From positions 1-48,099 of the forward strand of contig JADGCN010000015.1 in NCBI GenBank assembly GCA_015228975.1: a stretch of DNA of 48,099 nucleotides, given 5' to 3'. The position numbers and the translations under genes are program-made. Shown here piece by piece: positions 25,436 through 32,553 of this stretch. The notes under the pieces are model-generated. The model saw only the letters and a list, made by a program, of their open reading frames with translations, was not told where the DNA came from and did not search any database. Each line of letters begins with the position of its first letter. Positions within the stretch are counted from its first letter, which is position 1. The stretch is from Magnetococcales bacterium (GTDB lineage Bacteria; Pseudomonadota; Magnetococcia; Magnetococcales; UBA8363).

Positions 25436-26230
25436 GGTATAACACACGATACGTTCACCGATGGTCAGCCAACGTTTGATCTCTTTGTCGTGGGGTCGTA
25501 TGGCGGCTGCTTTGCGCCAAGCGTCCATGGCTTTGTTGGTCTGATCCAGTTTGGCGTGGGCAATGCCAAGGTAATAGTGCAAGTGGAACCGATCCGGATG
25601 GGTCAGGGAGGCAGGCGCCAGGACATTGATGGCTTCCTTACGTTTGCCCGATAACAGCAGTGCTTTGCCCAGGAGTGTGGCAACGCCAGCATCGAAGGGA
25701 TGACTGGTTTGCAAGGTCCGTAACAGTTCAATGGCTTCATCAAGGCGTCCAAGGCGGGTATAGGCCAAACCCAGATTCATATCGCAGGCATAGTCATCTT
25801 GCCCCAGTTCCCGGGCGCGTTGCAGGAACTTGACCGCCTTGGCGTAGCGTTTTTGATTGACGTGCTGGATACCAACCCTTTTTTCCAGCGCCCCGGGCAT
25901 CGCATCGCTGTCCTCCTGGGACTGGGGGGTGACAAAATGGATCCCCTTGATGGTGATGGGATTGGCTTGGGCATCAAGTGCCGCCAACAGGCGTTGGGCT
26001 GTTGCCGTCTGCCCCATGAACGTGGGATGGGGGGGGGAGGACTCGCTTGACCCCGCAGGTTCATGGCTGGTGTCGGGTGAGGCAACCGGGGTATGCTTGT
26101 AACATCCTTCAGAACTGGCAATGGGTGCTGCCGTGCCAATGGTGGCGGGATATTCAAAAGCCTGATCGGGCTCGGTAGCCGGGATAGTGGTAAAGGTGAG
26201 GGTTTGGTTGGATGTTGAAAGCTTGTTCAT
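25433..26230 (-). CDS. TPR-repeat protein in magnetosome island
   Basis: The 265-residue protein has an extended polar N-terminus (about 1-130, Pro/Ser-rich) and then four TPR units: about 135-165 (RVGIQHVNQKRYAKAVKFLQ), 168-200 (NLGLAYTRLGRLDEAIELL), 201-233 and 235-262 (YYLGIAHAKLDQTNKAMDAW). TPRs are the fold of MamA, the scaffold that coats magnetosomes, so this may be a second scaffold or adaptor. The stop codon lies inside MITE copy 2, which suggests the original C-terminus was replaced or trimmed by insertion. GAGG precedes ATG 26230. It is transcribed leftwards, against the neighbouring mms6. Confidence 0.85.
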   Translation of the reverse strand: MNKLSTSNQTLTFTTIPATEPDQAFEYPATIGTAAPIASSEGCYKHTPVASPDTSHEPAGSSESSPPHPTFMGQTATAQRLLAALDAQANPITIKGIHFVTPQSQEDSDAMPGALEKRVGIQHVNQKRYAKAVKFLQRARELGQDDYACDMNLGLAYTRLGRLDEAIELLRTLQTSHPFDAGVATLLGKALLLSGKRKEAINVLAPASLTHPDRFHLHYYLGIAHAKLDQTNKAMDAWRKAAAIRPHDKEIKRWLTIGERIVCYT

Positions 26231-26442
26231 GAGTACGGCCTCTTTTTTTTCAAGTAGGTGCTTTTTAAAGGAGTGACCCTGAAGCTCTACTGCAAAAAAG
26301 AGGCCGATTGACGAAAGTCAAGTAATTTCAATAAGTTTCGCTAATATGTCCGGGATTGCGGATCACCATGAGTTCTCGGTTGTTGCCAATTTTCCGCCGC
26401 GGCGGTAACCTTCGTTCGCGGGTGATCCTTTTTTGCGGGGGT

Positions 26443-26640
26443 TCAGAAAAAAGTAAAACGCTTCTTGCGGCTGTAATAATAGCCACCGATGGCCCCGATG
26501 CCGAGAAGGATCCAGGGGTTGACAGCGGCCAGGCTCAACCCCAGGATTTGACCGGAGAGGAGTTTGGCTGGAAACGATTTTGCAGCAACGATCCCTGAGG
26601 CTTTGACCAGGGTGACGGTCGCGGGTTGGTTGGGCACCAT
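26443..26640 (-). CDS. Small MamG/Mms-like single-helix protein
   Basis: The 65-residue protein starts at ATG 26640, with GGGAGAA just upstream. A short polar N-terminus leads to one hydrophobic helix, AVNPWILLGIGAIGGYYYSR, and a basic end KKRFTFF. The NPWILLGIGAIGGYYYSRKK end strongly recalls the tail of Mms6 here (GPGILAAAAIGSYVYYRKKK). The Leu-Gly stretch is reduced to ILGLSLA. It is probably a truncated member of the Mms6/MamG/MamD group. It lies upstream of the TPR gene on the same strand, 212 bp apart. Confidence 0.65.
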   Translation of the reverse strand: MVPNQPATVTLVKASGIVAAKSFPAKLLSGQILGLSLAAVNPWILLGIGAIGGYYYSRKKRFTFF

Positions 26641-26838
26641 GGGTTTCTCCCAGAGTTCATGTGTGATGTTCAGGTGATTGGTTTTGTATACTGGTGGCAC
26701 ACTGTATCGCCAAAATGAGGGGAGGCCAAGAGGAAAAGAACGTGGGGGGGTGCTGATTGTCATGTTTTGCCAGGCGGGGTTGTGATAGCGTGGCGGGATG
26801 GGTCATGGTGATGTTTCTTTGAGGATTGAGGTGATTGT

Positions 26839-27489
26839 ATGCTCCCCTTTTTGCTTCCGATAGGCGTGTTTTCGGCAGTGGGCTATGTGCTTGGGCATCG
26901 GGCGGCCAAAAAGGCGGCCGATAGCGAGGAGCCGATCGGCTCCAAGGAACTGCGGGTGGAAATTGTTCGGGACCATGTGTTTAGCGATGAATCCTTGATA
27001 TTGGCTACCGAAGAGGTCCCTTTGGACAATCGCTTTGGTGATCGGGTGTTGAGCAGTGACAACGAATTCAGCCGTGCGGCCACGGTGGCGTTGGACATTG
27101 ATCGCAGCACGGAGGTTAGCAGTTCCTGGCGCAGTGGTTTTGGCAAAGTGTTTTCCAGTGAAATTTCCGGGGAGTTGTCCCGCTCTTTGGGTGTCAAAAT
27201 TGGCAGTCAGATCCACCGTAGGATTCGGCTCAATTTTTCCGTTTCCCCCCACAAACAGGTGATTTATCGGGTGGTTTGGCGCCAGGAATCGCGGCGTGGT
27301 GAATTTGAGATCATGGTTAACGGCAAACGACGTTTTCGTGTCCCCTACTTGATTACCTATGGGTTGTCGCATTCGGTGGAAAGCATTGAAGACATGAGCA
27401 TGCTCCACCCTTCCGCCGGTAGCGCCCGGGATGTGGTCTCCTCAGGGGATGAGGGAGGAAAACCGGCGGATGGCGGCGTCACCCAATAG
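26839..27489 (+). CDS. Conserved-looking protein of unknown function
   Basis: The 216-residue protein is not assigned to any family. A short hydrophobic N-terminus (LPFLLPIGVFSAVGYVLG, with HRAAKK after it) suggests a membrane anchor. The rest appears mixed alpha/beta with several beta-type stretches (RRIRLNFSVSPHKQVIYRVVW, EFEIMVNGKRRFRVPYLITY). The start has GAGGTG at 7-8 bp. It converges with the double-CZB gene and overlaps its 3' end by 48 bp. Location between magnetosome genes suggests, but does not show, a magnetosome role. Confidence 0.65.
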   Translation: MLPFLLPIGVFSAVGYVLGHRAAKKAADSEEPIGSKELRVEIVRDHVFSDESLILATEEVPLDNRFGDRVLSSDNEFSRAATVALDIDRSTEVSSSWRSGFGKVFSSEISGELSRSLGVKIGSQIHRRIRLNFSVSPHKQVIYRVVWRQESRRGEFEIMVNGKRRFRVPYLITYGLSHSVESIEDMSMLHPSAGSARDVVSSGDEGGKPADGGVTQ

Positions 27490-28296
27490 GCGGTATTCGA
27501 TGACGCTCAAGAGGTAAATGATCTCCTTGCTGAGCTTGAGAACATCGGCGTAGGCCCGGTCGGCATGTTGGTCCCGGCGCATGCGAAGGTTGCTCAAAAT
27601 CTCTTCGGCGCGTGCATGAAAGTCCTTGTGGGCTTGGTCGCATCGGATCAGCTCGGGCATTTGCCCAAAGCGTTTCAGTCCGGTACCATGGATCCAGACG
27701 CTTAAAGGGCACAACTCCACCGATTCCAGGGAGATACGGCGGCCCCGGTTGCGAAAGGTCTCCGGCAAATGGTTGGCCCAGCGCAAGTGGAGGAGACGGG
27801 CTTGGTTGACTTCCAGGATGCCGGCTTTTTCCGAGGCTGCCAAGCGTGGTCCATGGAACAGAAAGCCCAATAAGCGGCTCCAAGGGTGGGTGGGAAGCTC
27901 TGAGATCGGACTGTTGCCGTGATGCTCCAGCTCCGCCTGGGTGAGCATGCTGATAATGTGGTGGCTGGCATGTCGCAGTTCTTTGAGTTGTTCGTCCACG
28001 CTACTGGGTAGAGCTGCCGCCGGGTTTTGTCTGGGCAGTGTTTGTGAACAGATGGACTCCCCCGCCTGATGAAATCGGCGGTGCCATTCAATCAATTCGG
28101 CCAGCAGGGTGCGGTTGCCAATTTGCCGCTGGCCGCGGCTGTGCAGCCAGATTCCCAATTCACAATCCTGGTACTGGGGCATGTGGATGGTGTTGCTTGC
28201 ACCCAGTACCGCTGCTTCCAGATCCAACTCCCAACGAAGGTGGCTGATGCGGGCGATTGTGACGTCCAGCCGGGTATTCGTTGTGGTTTGCGTCAT
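27442..28296 (-). CDS. Double CZB (chemoreceptor zinc-binding) domain protein
   Basis: The 284-residue soluble protein has two CZB-like modules. The first (about 15-85) has HLRWELDLEAAVLG, DCELGIWL and EWHRRFHQAG. The second (about 165-240) has HLRWANHLPETF, ELCPLSVWIHG and QAHKDFHARA. Both keep the His-Cys-His-His set that binds zinc in CZB domains of chemoreceptors and diguanylate cyclases. There is no methyl-accepting, GGDEF or other output domain, so it is a stand-alone double sensor. AGGAGG lies well placed before ATG 28296. Expected function is zinc or oxidant sensing; the output partner is unknown. Confidence 0.8.
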   Translation of the reverse strand: MTQTTTNTRLDVTIARISHLRWELDLEAAVLGASNTIHMPQYQDCELGIWLHSRGQRQIGNRTLLAELIEWHRRFHQAGESICSQTLPRQNPAAALPSSVDEQLKELRHASHHIISMLTQAELEHHGNSPISELPTHPWSRLLGFLFHGPRLAASEKAGILEVNQARLLHLRWANHLPETFRNRGRRISLESVELCPLSVWIHGTGLKRFGQMPELIRCDQAHKDFHARAEEILSNLRMRRDQHADRAYADVLKLSKEIIYLLSVIEYRLLGDAAIRRFSSLIP

Positions 28297-28654
28297 GGTT
28301 ACGTCTTTCCTCCTGGTTGACCATTCATGGTTCTTATTATGCTATCCGAAGAGCCTTGTTTATAATCTATTTTACAATGATCGTCCATAGTATTTAATCC
28401 TGCGGCATGGGGAGCAGGGCTAGTACGGTTGTTTGCACGCGCCTGGGATTGTCGATGCCGCCCTCCTGGATAGCTTTGAAAAAAAATAAACATTTGGCAT
28501 GTTGCATGCTTAGGACATGCTTAGGATACGAAGAAAATACGTTTCAGGTTGGTTTTGTCTGCCTGGTTCCATGTTGGGTGTTGGATCGGGCGTGGCACTG
28601 ACTACCGCTGTCGCACGACACTTAAACTGGCAAGCGGGAAGGATACATCCAAAA

Positions 28655-29641
28655 ATGGCTAACTCAGCGGGGCCTCAAAGCGGCCAGGGTCTGTTCGTCA
28701 TCACCGTATTGGAATTTTTCATAGGCTTCTTGTTCGTAAGCTTTATCGTCCTATCGGCTGTTGTCCTGATGGATCCCAAAAAGGTGGGTGGGGGAATGCA
28801 GGATGAGCCGGGTTGGGTTCCGGAAAAAAAGGCCAAAATTGCTGACGATCAGGAATGGGTTGCCGAGAAAACGGTGGACAGCTTGGCGGAGCATTTGTCA
28901 TCCAGGCTGGATCGCAACATGAAAGAGCGGGATGATCGGTTGGGTCGCTTGATAATCGGCCTGGGGCATAAAATGGATGTGGCCAATGAGATTCGCGAAT
29001 CTCAATGGTCGCGTTTGCGCAAAGAAATCGATGGCAAGTTGGAAGGCATACTCCAGGAAGCGGCTTTGCAGACAACCCGATCCGAAGGGATCAAGGGGTC
29101 AGGCAAAGGGGAGGCGGATTCGGTACGGGTGGCTGAGGCCCCGTCGCCCGTGGTGAGTGATGCCCCATTGACTCCTGTTGCGGCCCCGGCTGGCGATAAA
29201 TTGGCGGAGGGATTGGCTACGTTTCCGGCACCTGCGGTGGCGTCAGAAACAGCTCCGACAGCAGCGCTTCAGGTAGCTTCTGCTCAGGAGACACCCATCC
29301 AGACGCTTGCATCTCTCGCGCCCAGGGGGGATGTGACTGAGGCGAATCGACCTGCTGCAATGCCTGAGCTGGTGGATGGCGTCACCAACCCGGCCCCCGA
29401 GGGTGCGCAAAAGAAGGGGTATTTCATTGCCTTGGGCTGTTTTTCTCGGGCCGATAATGCCCTGGATCGTGGTCGCCTGGTACGTCCTCATGTTCCCCTG
29501 GTCTATAAAAAAACCATCCAGGACGGTGCCATGACATGTTTGTTTTCCGGTCCGTTGGCCAGTAAAAGCGAAGCTGAAAGTTTGTTACAGCGCGTTCAGT
29601 CCGGCACCCACATTTCCGGTTTTACCATCGGATCTTATTGA
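28655..29641 (+). CDS. Membrane-anchored SPOR-domain protein
   Basis: The 328-residue protein starts at ATG 28655, with AAGGA upstream; a longer in-frame start at 28517 is possible but adds a sequence without a clear role. One N-terminal transmembrane helix (VITVLEFFIGFLFVSFIVLSA, about 14-34) precedes a charged helical region (about 50-150). A Pro/Ala-rich linker (about 150-245) leads to a C-terminal SPOR-like domain (about 250-328: GYFIALGCFSRADNALDRG to HISGFTIGSY). SPOR domains usually bind denuded septal peptidoglycan. In this context it might position magnetosomes or link them to the cell wall, which is inference. Confidence 0.75.
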   Translation: MANSAGPQSGQGLFVITVLEFFIGFLFVSFIVLSAVVLMDPKKVGGGMQDEPGWVPEKKAKIADDQEWVAEKTVDSLAEHLSSRLDRNMKERDDRLGRLIIGLGHKMDVANEIRESQWSRLRKEIDGKLEGILQEAALQTTRSEGIKGSGKGEADSVRVAEAPSPVVSDAPLTPVAAPAGDKLAEGLATFPAPAVASETAPTAALQVASAQETPIQTLASLAPRGDVTEANRPAAMPELVDGVTNPAPEGAQKKGYFIALGCFSRADNALDRGRLVRPHVPLVYKKTIQDGAMTCLFSGPLASKSEAESLLQRVQSGTHISGFTIGSY

Positions 29642-29683
29642 GAGTGTGTAGGTCCGTTCTTCCCGAGCGTTTTGATTATTCTG

Positions 29684-30016
29684 TTACAGCAGGCTCGCGA
29701 GCTGGTAGATAAACGGCAATCGCCACGCCCGGGAGAACAGGACGGAGACGACCCCGGCGATAGCGAACAGGGTAATCATCAACACCGAAAAGCTGAAAAT
29801 AAACCCACCCAAAACGGGGACGTACAGGCTGAAGATGGCCAGAATGCCCCAAATCCACAGGACCAGCCCCTGTTTGGCATGAAACCGGACGTAGTCATCG
29901 CCATTATCGTTGAACATCAGGGAAATCAGGCACAGCACCCCCAAATAGCTGAACATGGCAAGGATTTGCGATTTGGGGGATCGATGTTTGCTGACCGTTA
30001 ACGCACGAAACGCCAT
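29684..30016 (-). CDS. MamF/MmsF-family magnetosome membrane protein (paralogue)
   Basis: The 110-residue three-helix protein has the family motifs MFSYLGVLCLISLMFNDNGD, FHAKQGLVLWIWGILAI and RAWRLPFIYQL. GGAG precedes ATG 30016. It lies 20 bp downstream of the mms6-like gene on the minus strand, so this is a second mms6-like/mmsF-like pair in the order opposite to that at 24447-25179. Likely magnetosome membrane protein affecting crystal size. Confidence 0.85.
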   Translation of the reverse strand: MAFRALTVSKHRSPKSQILAMFSYLGVLCLISLMFNDNGDDYVRFHAKQGLVLWIWGILAIFSLYVPVLGGFIFSFSVLMITLFAIAGVVSVLFSRAWRLPFIYQLASLL

Positions 30017-30036
30017 AAGAAAAGACTCCGATCCAT

Positions 30037-30687
30037 TTAGCTGATGGCATCATCCAATTCGTTGGCAATGCCTTTTTTATTTTTCATATAACTGTAAATA
30101 CCGATACCCAGTGCGGCGGTTGCACCTGCGACGAGGAGGGGTGCCATGCCGCCGAGGCTGAAACCGAGGCCGGGCAGGGCGCTGGACAAAAAAGAGCTGC
30201 CGGTGGTGATTCCCTTGATGGCAACGCCGCTGGGGCTGGAAGCGAGGACGCCCTTGGATGTGACGAGGCTGCCGGCTGCCAATGTTTTTCCGGTAGTGGC
30301 CTTGGTGGTGGCAGCGATGGTTGCCGGCGCGGCCTTGGCCGTGGTTCCTTTGATTGCAGCGGCTTTGGTTGTGGCGGTTTGGGTTGCAGCACCTTTGACA
30401 GCGGTTGTTTTGGCCGTCGTGACCTTTGCTGCTTTTACCCCTTCGGGTGCTTCCCATTCGGCGCCCGGGGGCAGGTTGGCAGGGGGGGTGACAGTGGCTG
30501 CTTTGACGGGCAATGTGGCGGCTTTGCCTGCCTTGGCTTTGGCGGGCAATGTGGCGGCTTTGCCTGCCTTGGCTTTGGCGGCAACGGCCTTGGCACCTTC
30601 AGGCGCTTCCACCTCCACCCCGGGCGGTGGTGGGCTCACGGTCCCCTGGTTGAGTCCTCCAGATTGGGTATTCGCGGCGATGGCCAT
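30037..30687 (-). CDS. Mms6-like Ala/Lys/Thr-rich magnetosome protein
   Basis: The 216-residue protein consists mostly of low-complexity Ala/Lys/Thr sequence (about 30-150, units such as AAKAKAGKAATLP repeated twice). It ends in a hydrophobic helix GMAPLLVAGATAALGIGIYS and YMKNKKGIANELDDAIS. The end with YSYMKxKK followed by an acidic tail (NELDDAIS) resembles Magnetospirillum Mms6. The Leu-Gly repeat is reduced to LPGLGFSLGG. AAGGGGA precedes ATG 30687. It is followed by an mmsF-like gene. Likely a crystal-associated magnetosome protein. Confidence 0.75.
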   Translation of the reverse strand: MAIAANTQSGGLNQGTVSPPPPGVEVEAPEGAKAVAAKAKAGKAATLPAKAKAGKAATLPVKAATVTPPANLPPGAEWEAPEGVKAAKVTTAKTTAVKGAATQTATTKAAAIKGTTAKAAPATIAATTKATTGKTLAAGSLVTSKGVLASSPSGVAIKGITTGSSFLSSALPGLGFSLGGMAPLLVAGATAALGIGIYSYMKNKKGIANELDDAIS

Positions 30688-30961
30688 GGTGTTCCCCTTT
30701 GCGTCAATTTTTGGTGCCTGTGGTCACGGATTGCACGATGTCTCCGAGGGCGCAGTATAGCCCGATGAATTTTTTTTTTCACGGTGATTTTGTTGCCGGG
30801 TTCAAGGAAAATTTGCTTCAAGACGACTTGATTGTTTGCCCGGGATCATGCCCTAATAATCGGTTCAAAATTTGCTTTCATGAGTTTTTTGCCGGAATTC
30901 GGGATTTGTGCCGGGGTTGGGATGCCCTGTGTTGTTGTTGACCCTTTATTAATTGAAGTAC

Positions 30962-32281
30962 ATGAAAACTGATCCGTCACAGGACATTTCCACCAGTTTG
31001 CGCAACAGCCTTTATTTGGTTGTGGCGTTGTCGATGATATTCATGACCCTGGTATTGGCAACCCAACCTCTATTTTTGAAAGGTTTGGGTTTGGGGCGGG
31101 ACAATGCCGGATTCGTCAACGCCAATATCCAGGTGATCACCGAACTGGTGGATCTCCTGTTCGTCGGCTATTTGGGTTACCTTTCGGATCGTTTTGGACG
31201 CATACCCATCATGTATTATGGCTTTGTGCTGTCGGCGATCACGGCGGCGATTACGCCATTTTGTCTGGAAATCGGTTTGTTCTTGGGAATAAGCGGGGTG
31301 GCGGTTTTTTATGCCGCCCGTATTGTCATGTCCATTGGTTCCACCGCCGTCTGGCCCCAACTGGGCACCCTGACCGGCGACTATACCACGCAAAAAAATC
31401 GCCCCATGTTGCTGGCCAAGGTTGGTTTCATGACCGCCTTTGGCGCAACTCTGGTGTATGCAGTCCTCATGCAATTGCCCAAATACATCGGTTTGACCAT
31501 GGTGATGATGATTTCCGTGGCAACGGCTGTTGCTGGTGCTTGGTTGAGCCGGCATTTTTTGACGGAGAGGGCTATTCCCATCAAACAGGAAAAATTTCCA
31601 TTCGCCAAGGTGATGGCATTGTTACGCCAAGATAGGGATTTGCGCTTGAGCTTTTTGGCCGCTTTTTCCTCGCGCAACGACATGGTTATCATTGGCCTGT
31701 TCCTGATGACCTGGTTCATCTATTTTGCCGACCTCCTTCCCCACGTAAGTCATGCCCAGGCTGCGGGACAGGCGGGTATCGTCATCGGTTTTATCGGTTT
31801 TATTATTTTGATCAGCTTGCCGTTTTGGGGATGGTTGATCCAAAATGTCGGGCGTGTCGAATCGTTAACGTTGGGCATGGTGCTATCGGGTGCCGGCTTC
31901 ACCGGCATGGGATTGATCATCAACCCTTTCAGTTGGTGGACTTTCCTCCCGGCCTTGTTTGTCGGTTTGGGACAGGCGGGATGCCTTTTGGCCCCGCAAA
32001 CCCTCGCCTTGGATATCTCGCCACCGGACATGCGCGGTTCCGTGATGGGGGCGTTCAACACGGTGGGTTGCATCGGCATCGTCTTTTTCATCCAGATTGG
32101 CGGGTTTTTGTTTGACCTTCTGAGTCCGACGTCTCCCTTCATATTCACCGGGCTTGCAAATTTTGTCATTATGGCGTACGGTCTGTGGGTTTTACGTGCC
32201 GGATCCCGGGATGGTCTGAAGGAGGAGGCGTTGGCCCGTATCGGGTCGAGGTCCGCTCGTGATACGGACCTTGAACTCTAA
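30962..32281 (+). CDS. mamH: Magnetosome MFS transporter MamH
   Basis: The 439-residue, 12-helix major facilitator is probably an iron transporter of the magnetosome membrane; MamH affects crystal number and size in Magnetospirillum. Visible features: the MFS loop motif GYLSDRFGRIPIMYYGF after TM2, RPMLLAKVGFMTAFGATLVY in the middle, and PDMRGSVMGAFNTVGCIG near TM10-11. ATG 30962 is preferred over TTG 30953. It begins the 16-gene plus-strand core operon; mamI follows after 35 bp. A promoter probably lies in the 274-bp gap shared with the divergent mms6-like gene. Confidence 0.93.
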   Translation: MKTDPSQDISTSLRNSLYLVVALSMIFMTLVLATQPLFLKGLGLGRDNAGFVNANIQVITELVDLLFVGYLGYLSDRFGRIPIMYYGFVLSAITAAITPFCLEIGLFLGISGVAVFYAARIVMSIGSTAVWPQLGTLTGDYTTQKNRPMLLAKVGFMTAFGATLVYAVLMQLPKYIGLTMVMMISVATAVAGAWLSRHFLTERAIPIKQEKFPFAKVMALLRQDRDLRLSFLAAFSSRNDMVIIGLFLMTWFIYFADLLPHVSHAQAAGQAGIVIGFIGFIILISLPFWGWLIQNVGRVESLTLGMVLSGAGFTGMGLIINPFSWWTFLPALFVGLGQAGCLLAPQTLALDISPPDMRGSVMGAFNTVGCIGIVFFIQIGGFLFDLLSPTSPFIFTGLANFVIMAYGLWVLRAGSRDGLKEEALARIGSRSARDTDLEL

Positions 32282-32316
32282 ATCAAAACGCGAGCGTTTG
32301 GGGGTGAACAGGTTGT

Positions 32317-32547
32317 ATGGCCAACATAATTTTTGGGCTCGTTGCCCTCGCTCTGGGTCTCTGGGGGTTATCGGTATGGTGGTGGTCGGTGGTGGAAATG
32401 CTGCGGGGTATCGTGCCTTTGCTGCTGATCATGTTGGGCTTTGTCGCCCTGGGCGCCGGTATCACCCGGGTTCGTGAAGAAGGGAATACCGGTAGTGCCG
32501 GGTTGGCCGAGGAGTTGGGCCGGGACGCCGTTTCCAGGGACGAATAA
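32317..32547 (+). CDS. mamI: Magnetosome invagination protein MamI
   Basis: The 76-residue protein has two transmembrane helices joined by the characteristic short loop: IIFGLVALALGLWGLSVWWW, then SVVEMLRGIVPLLLIMLGFVALGAGI. MamI is needed for magnetosome vesicle formation in Magnetospirillum. The C-terminal tail is polar and acidic. It sits between mamH and mamE, the conserved order, and ends 6 bp before the mamE start. Confidence 0.95.
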   Translation: MANIIFGLVALALGLWGLSVWWWSVVEMLRGIVPLLLIMLGFVALGAGITRVREEGNTGSAGLAEELGRDAVSRDE

Positions 32548-32553
32548 AACCTC

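Noticed and set aside
20020-31000. Search for mamC, mamG, mamX, mamY, mamJ
   Set aside because: No frame with their recognisable sequence was found in the window; only a MamG-like remnant at 26443 is possible. They may lie outside.
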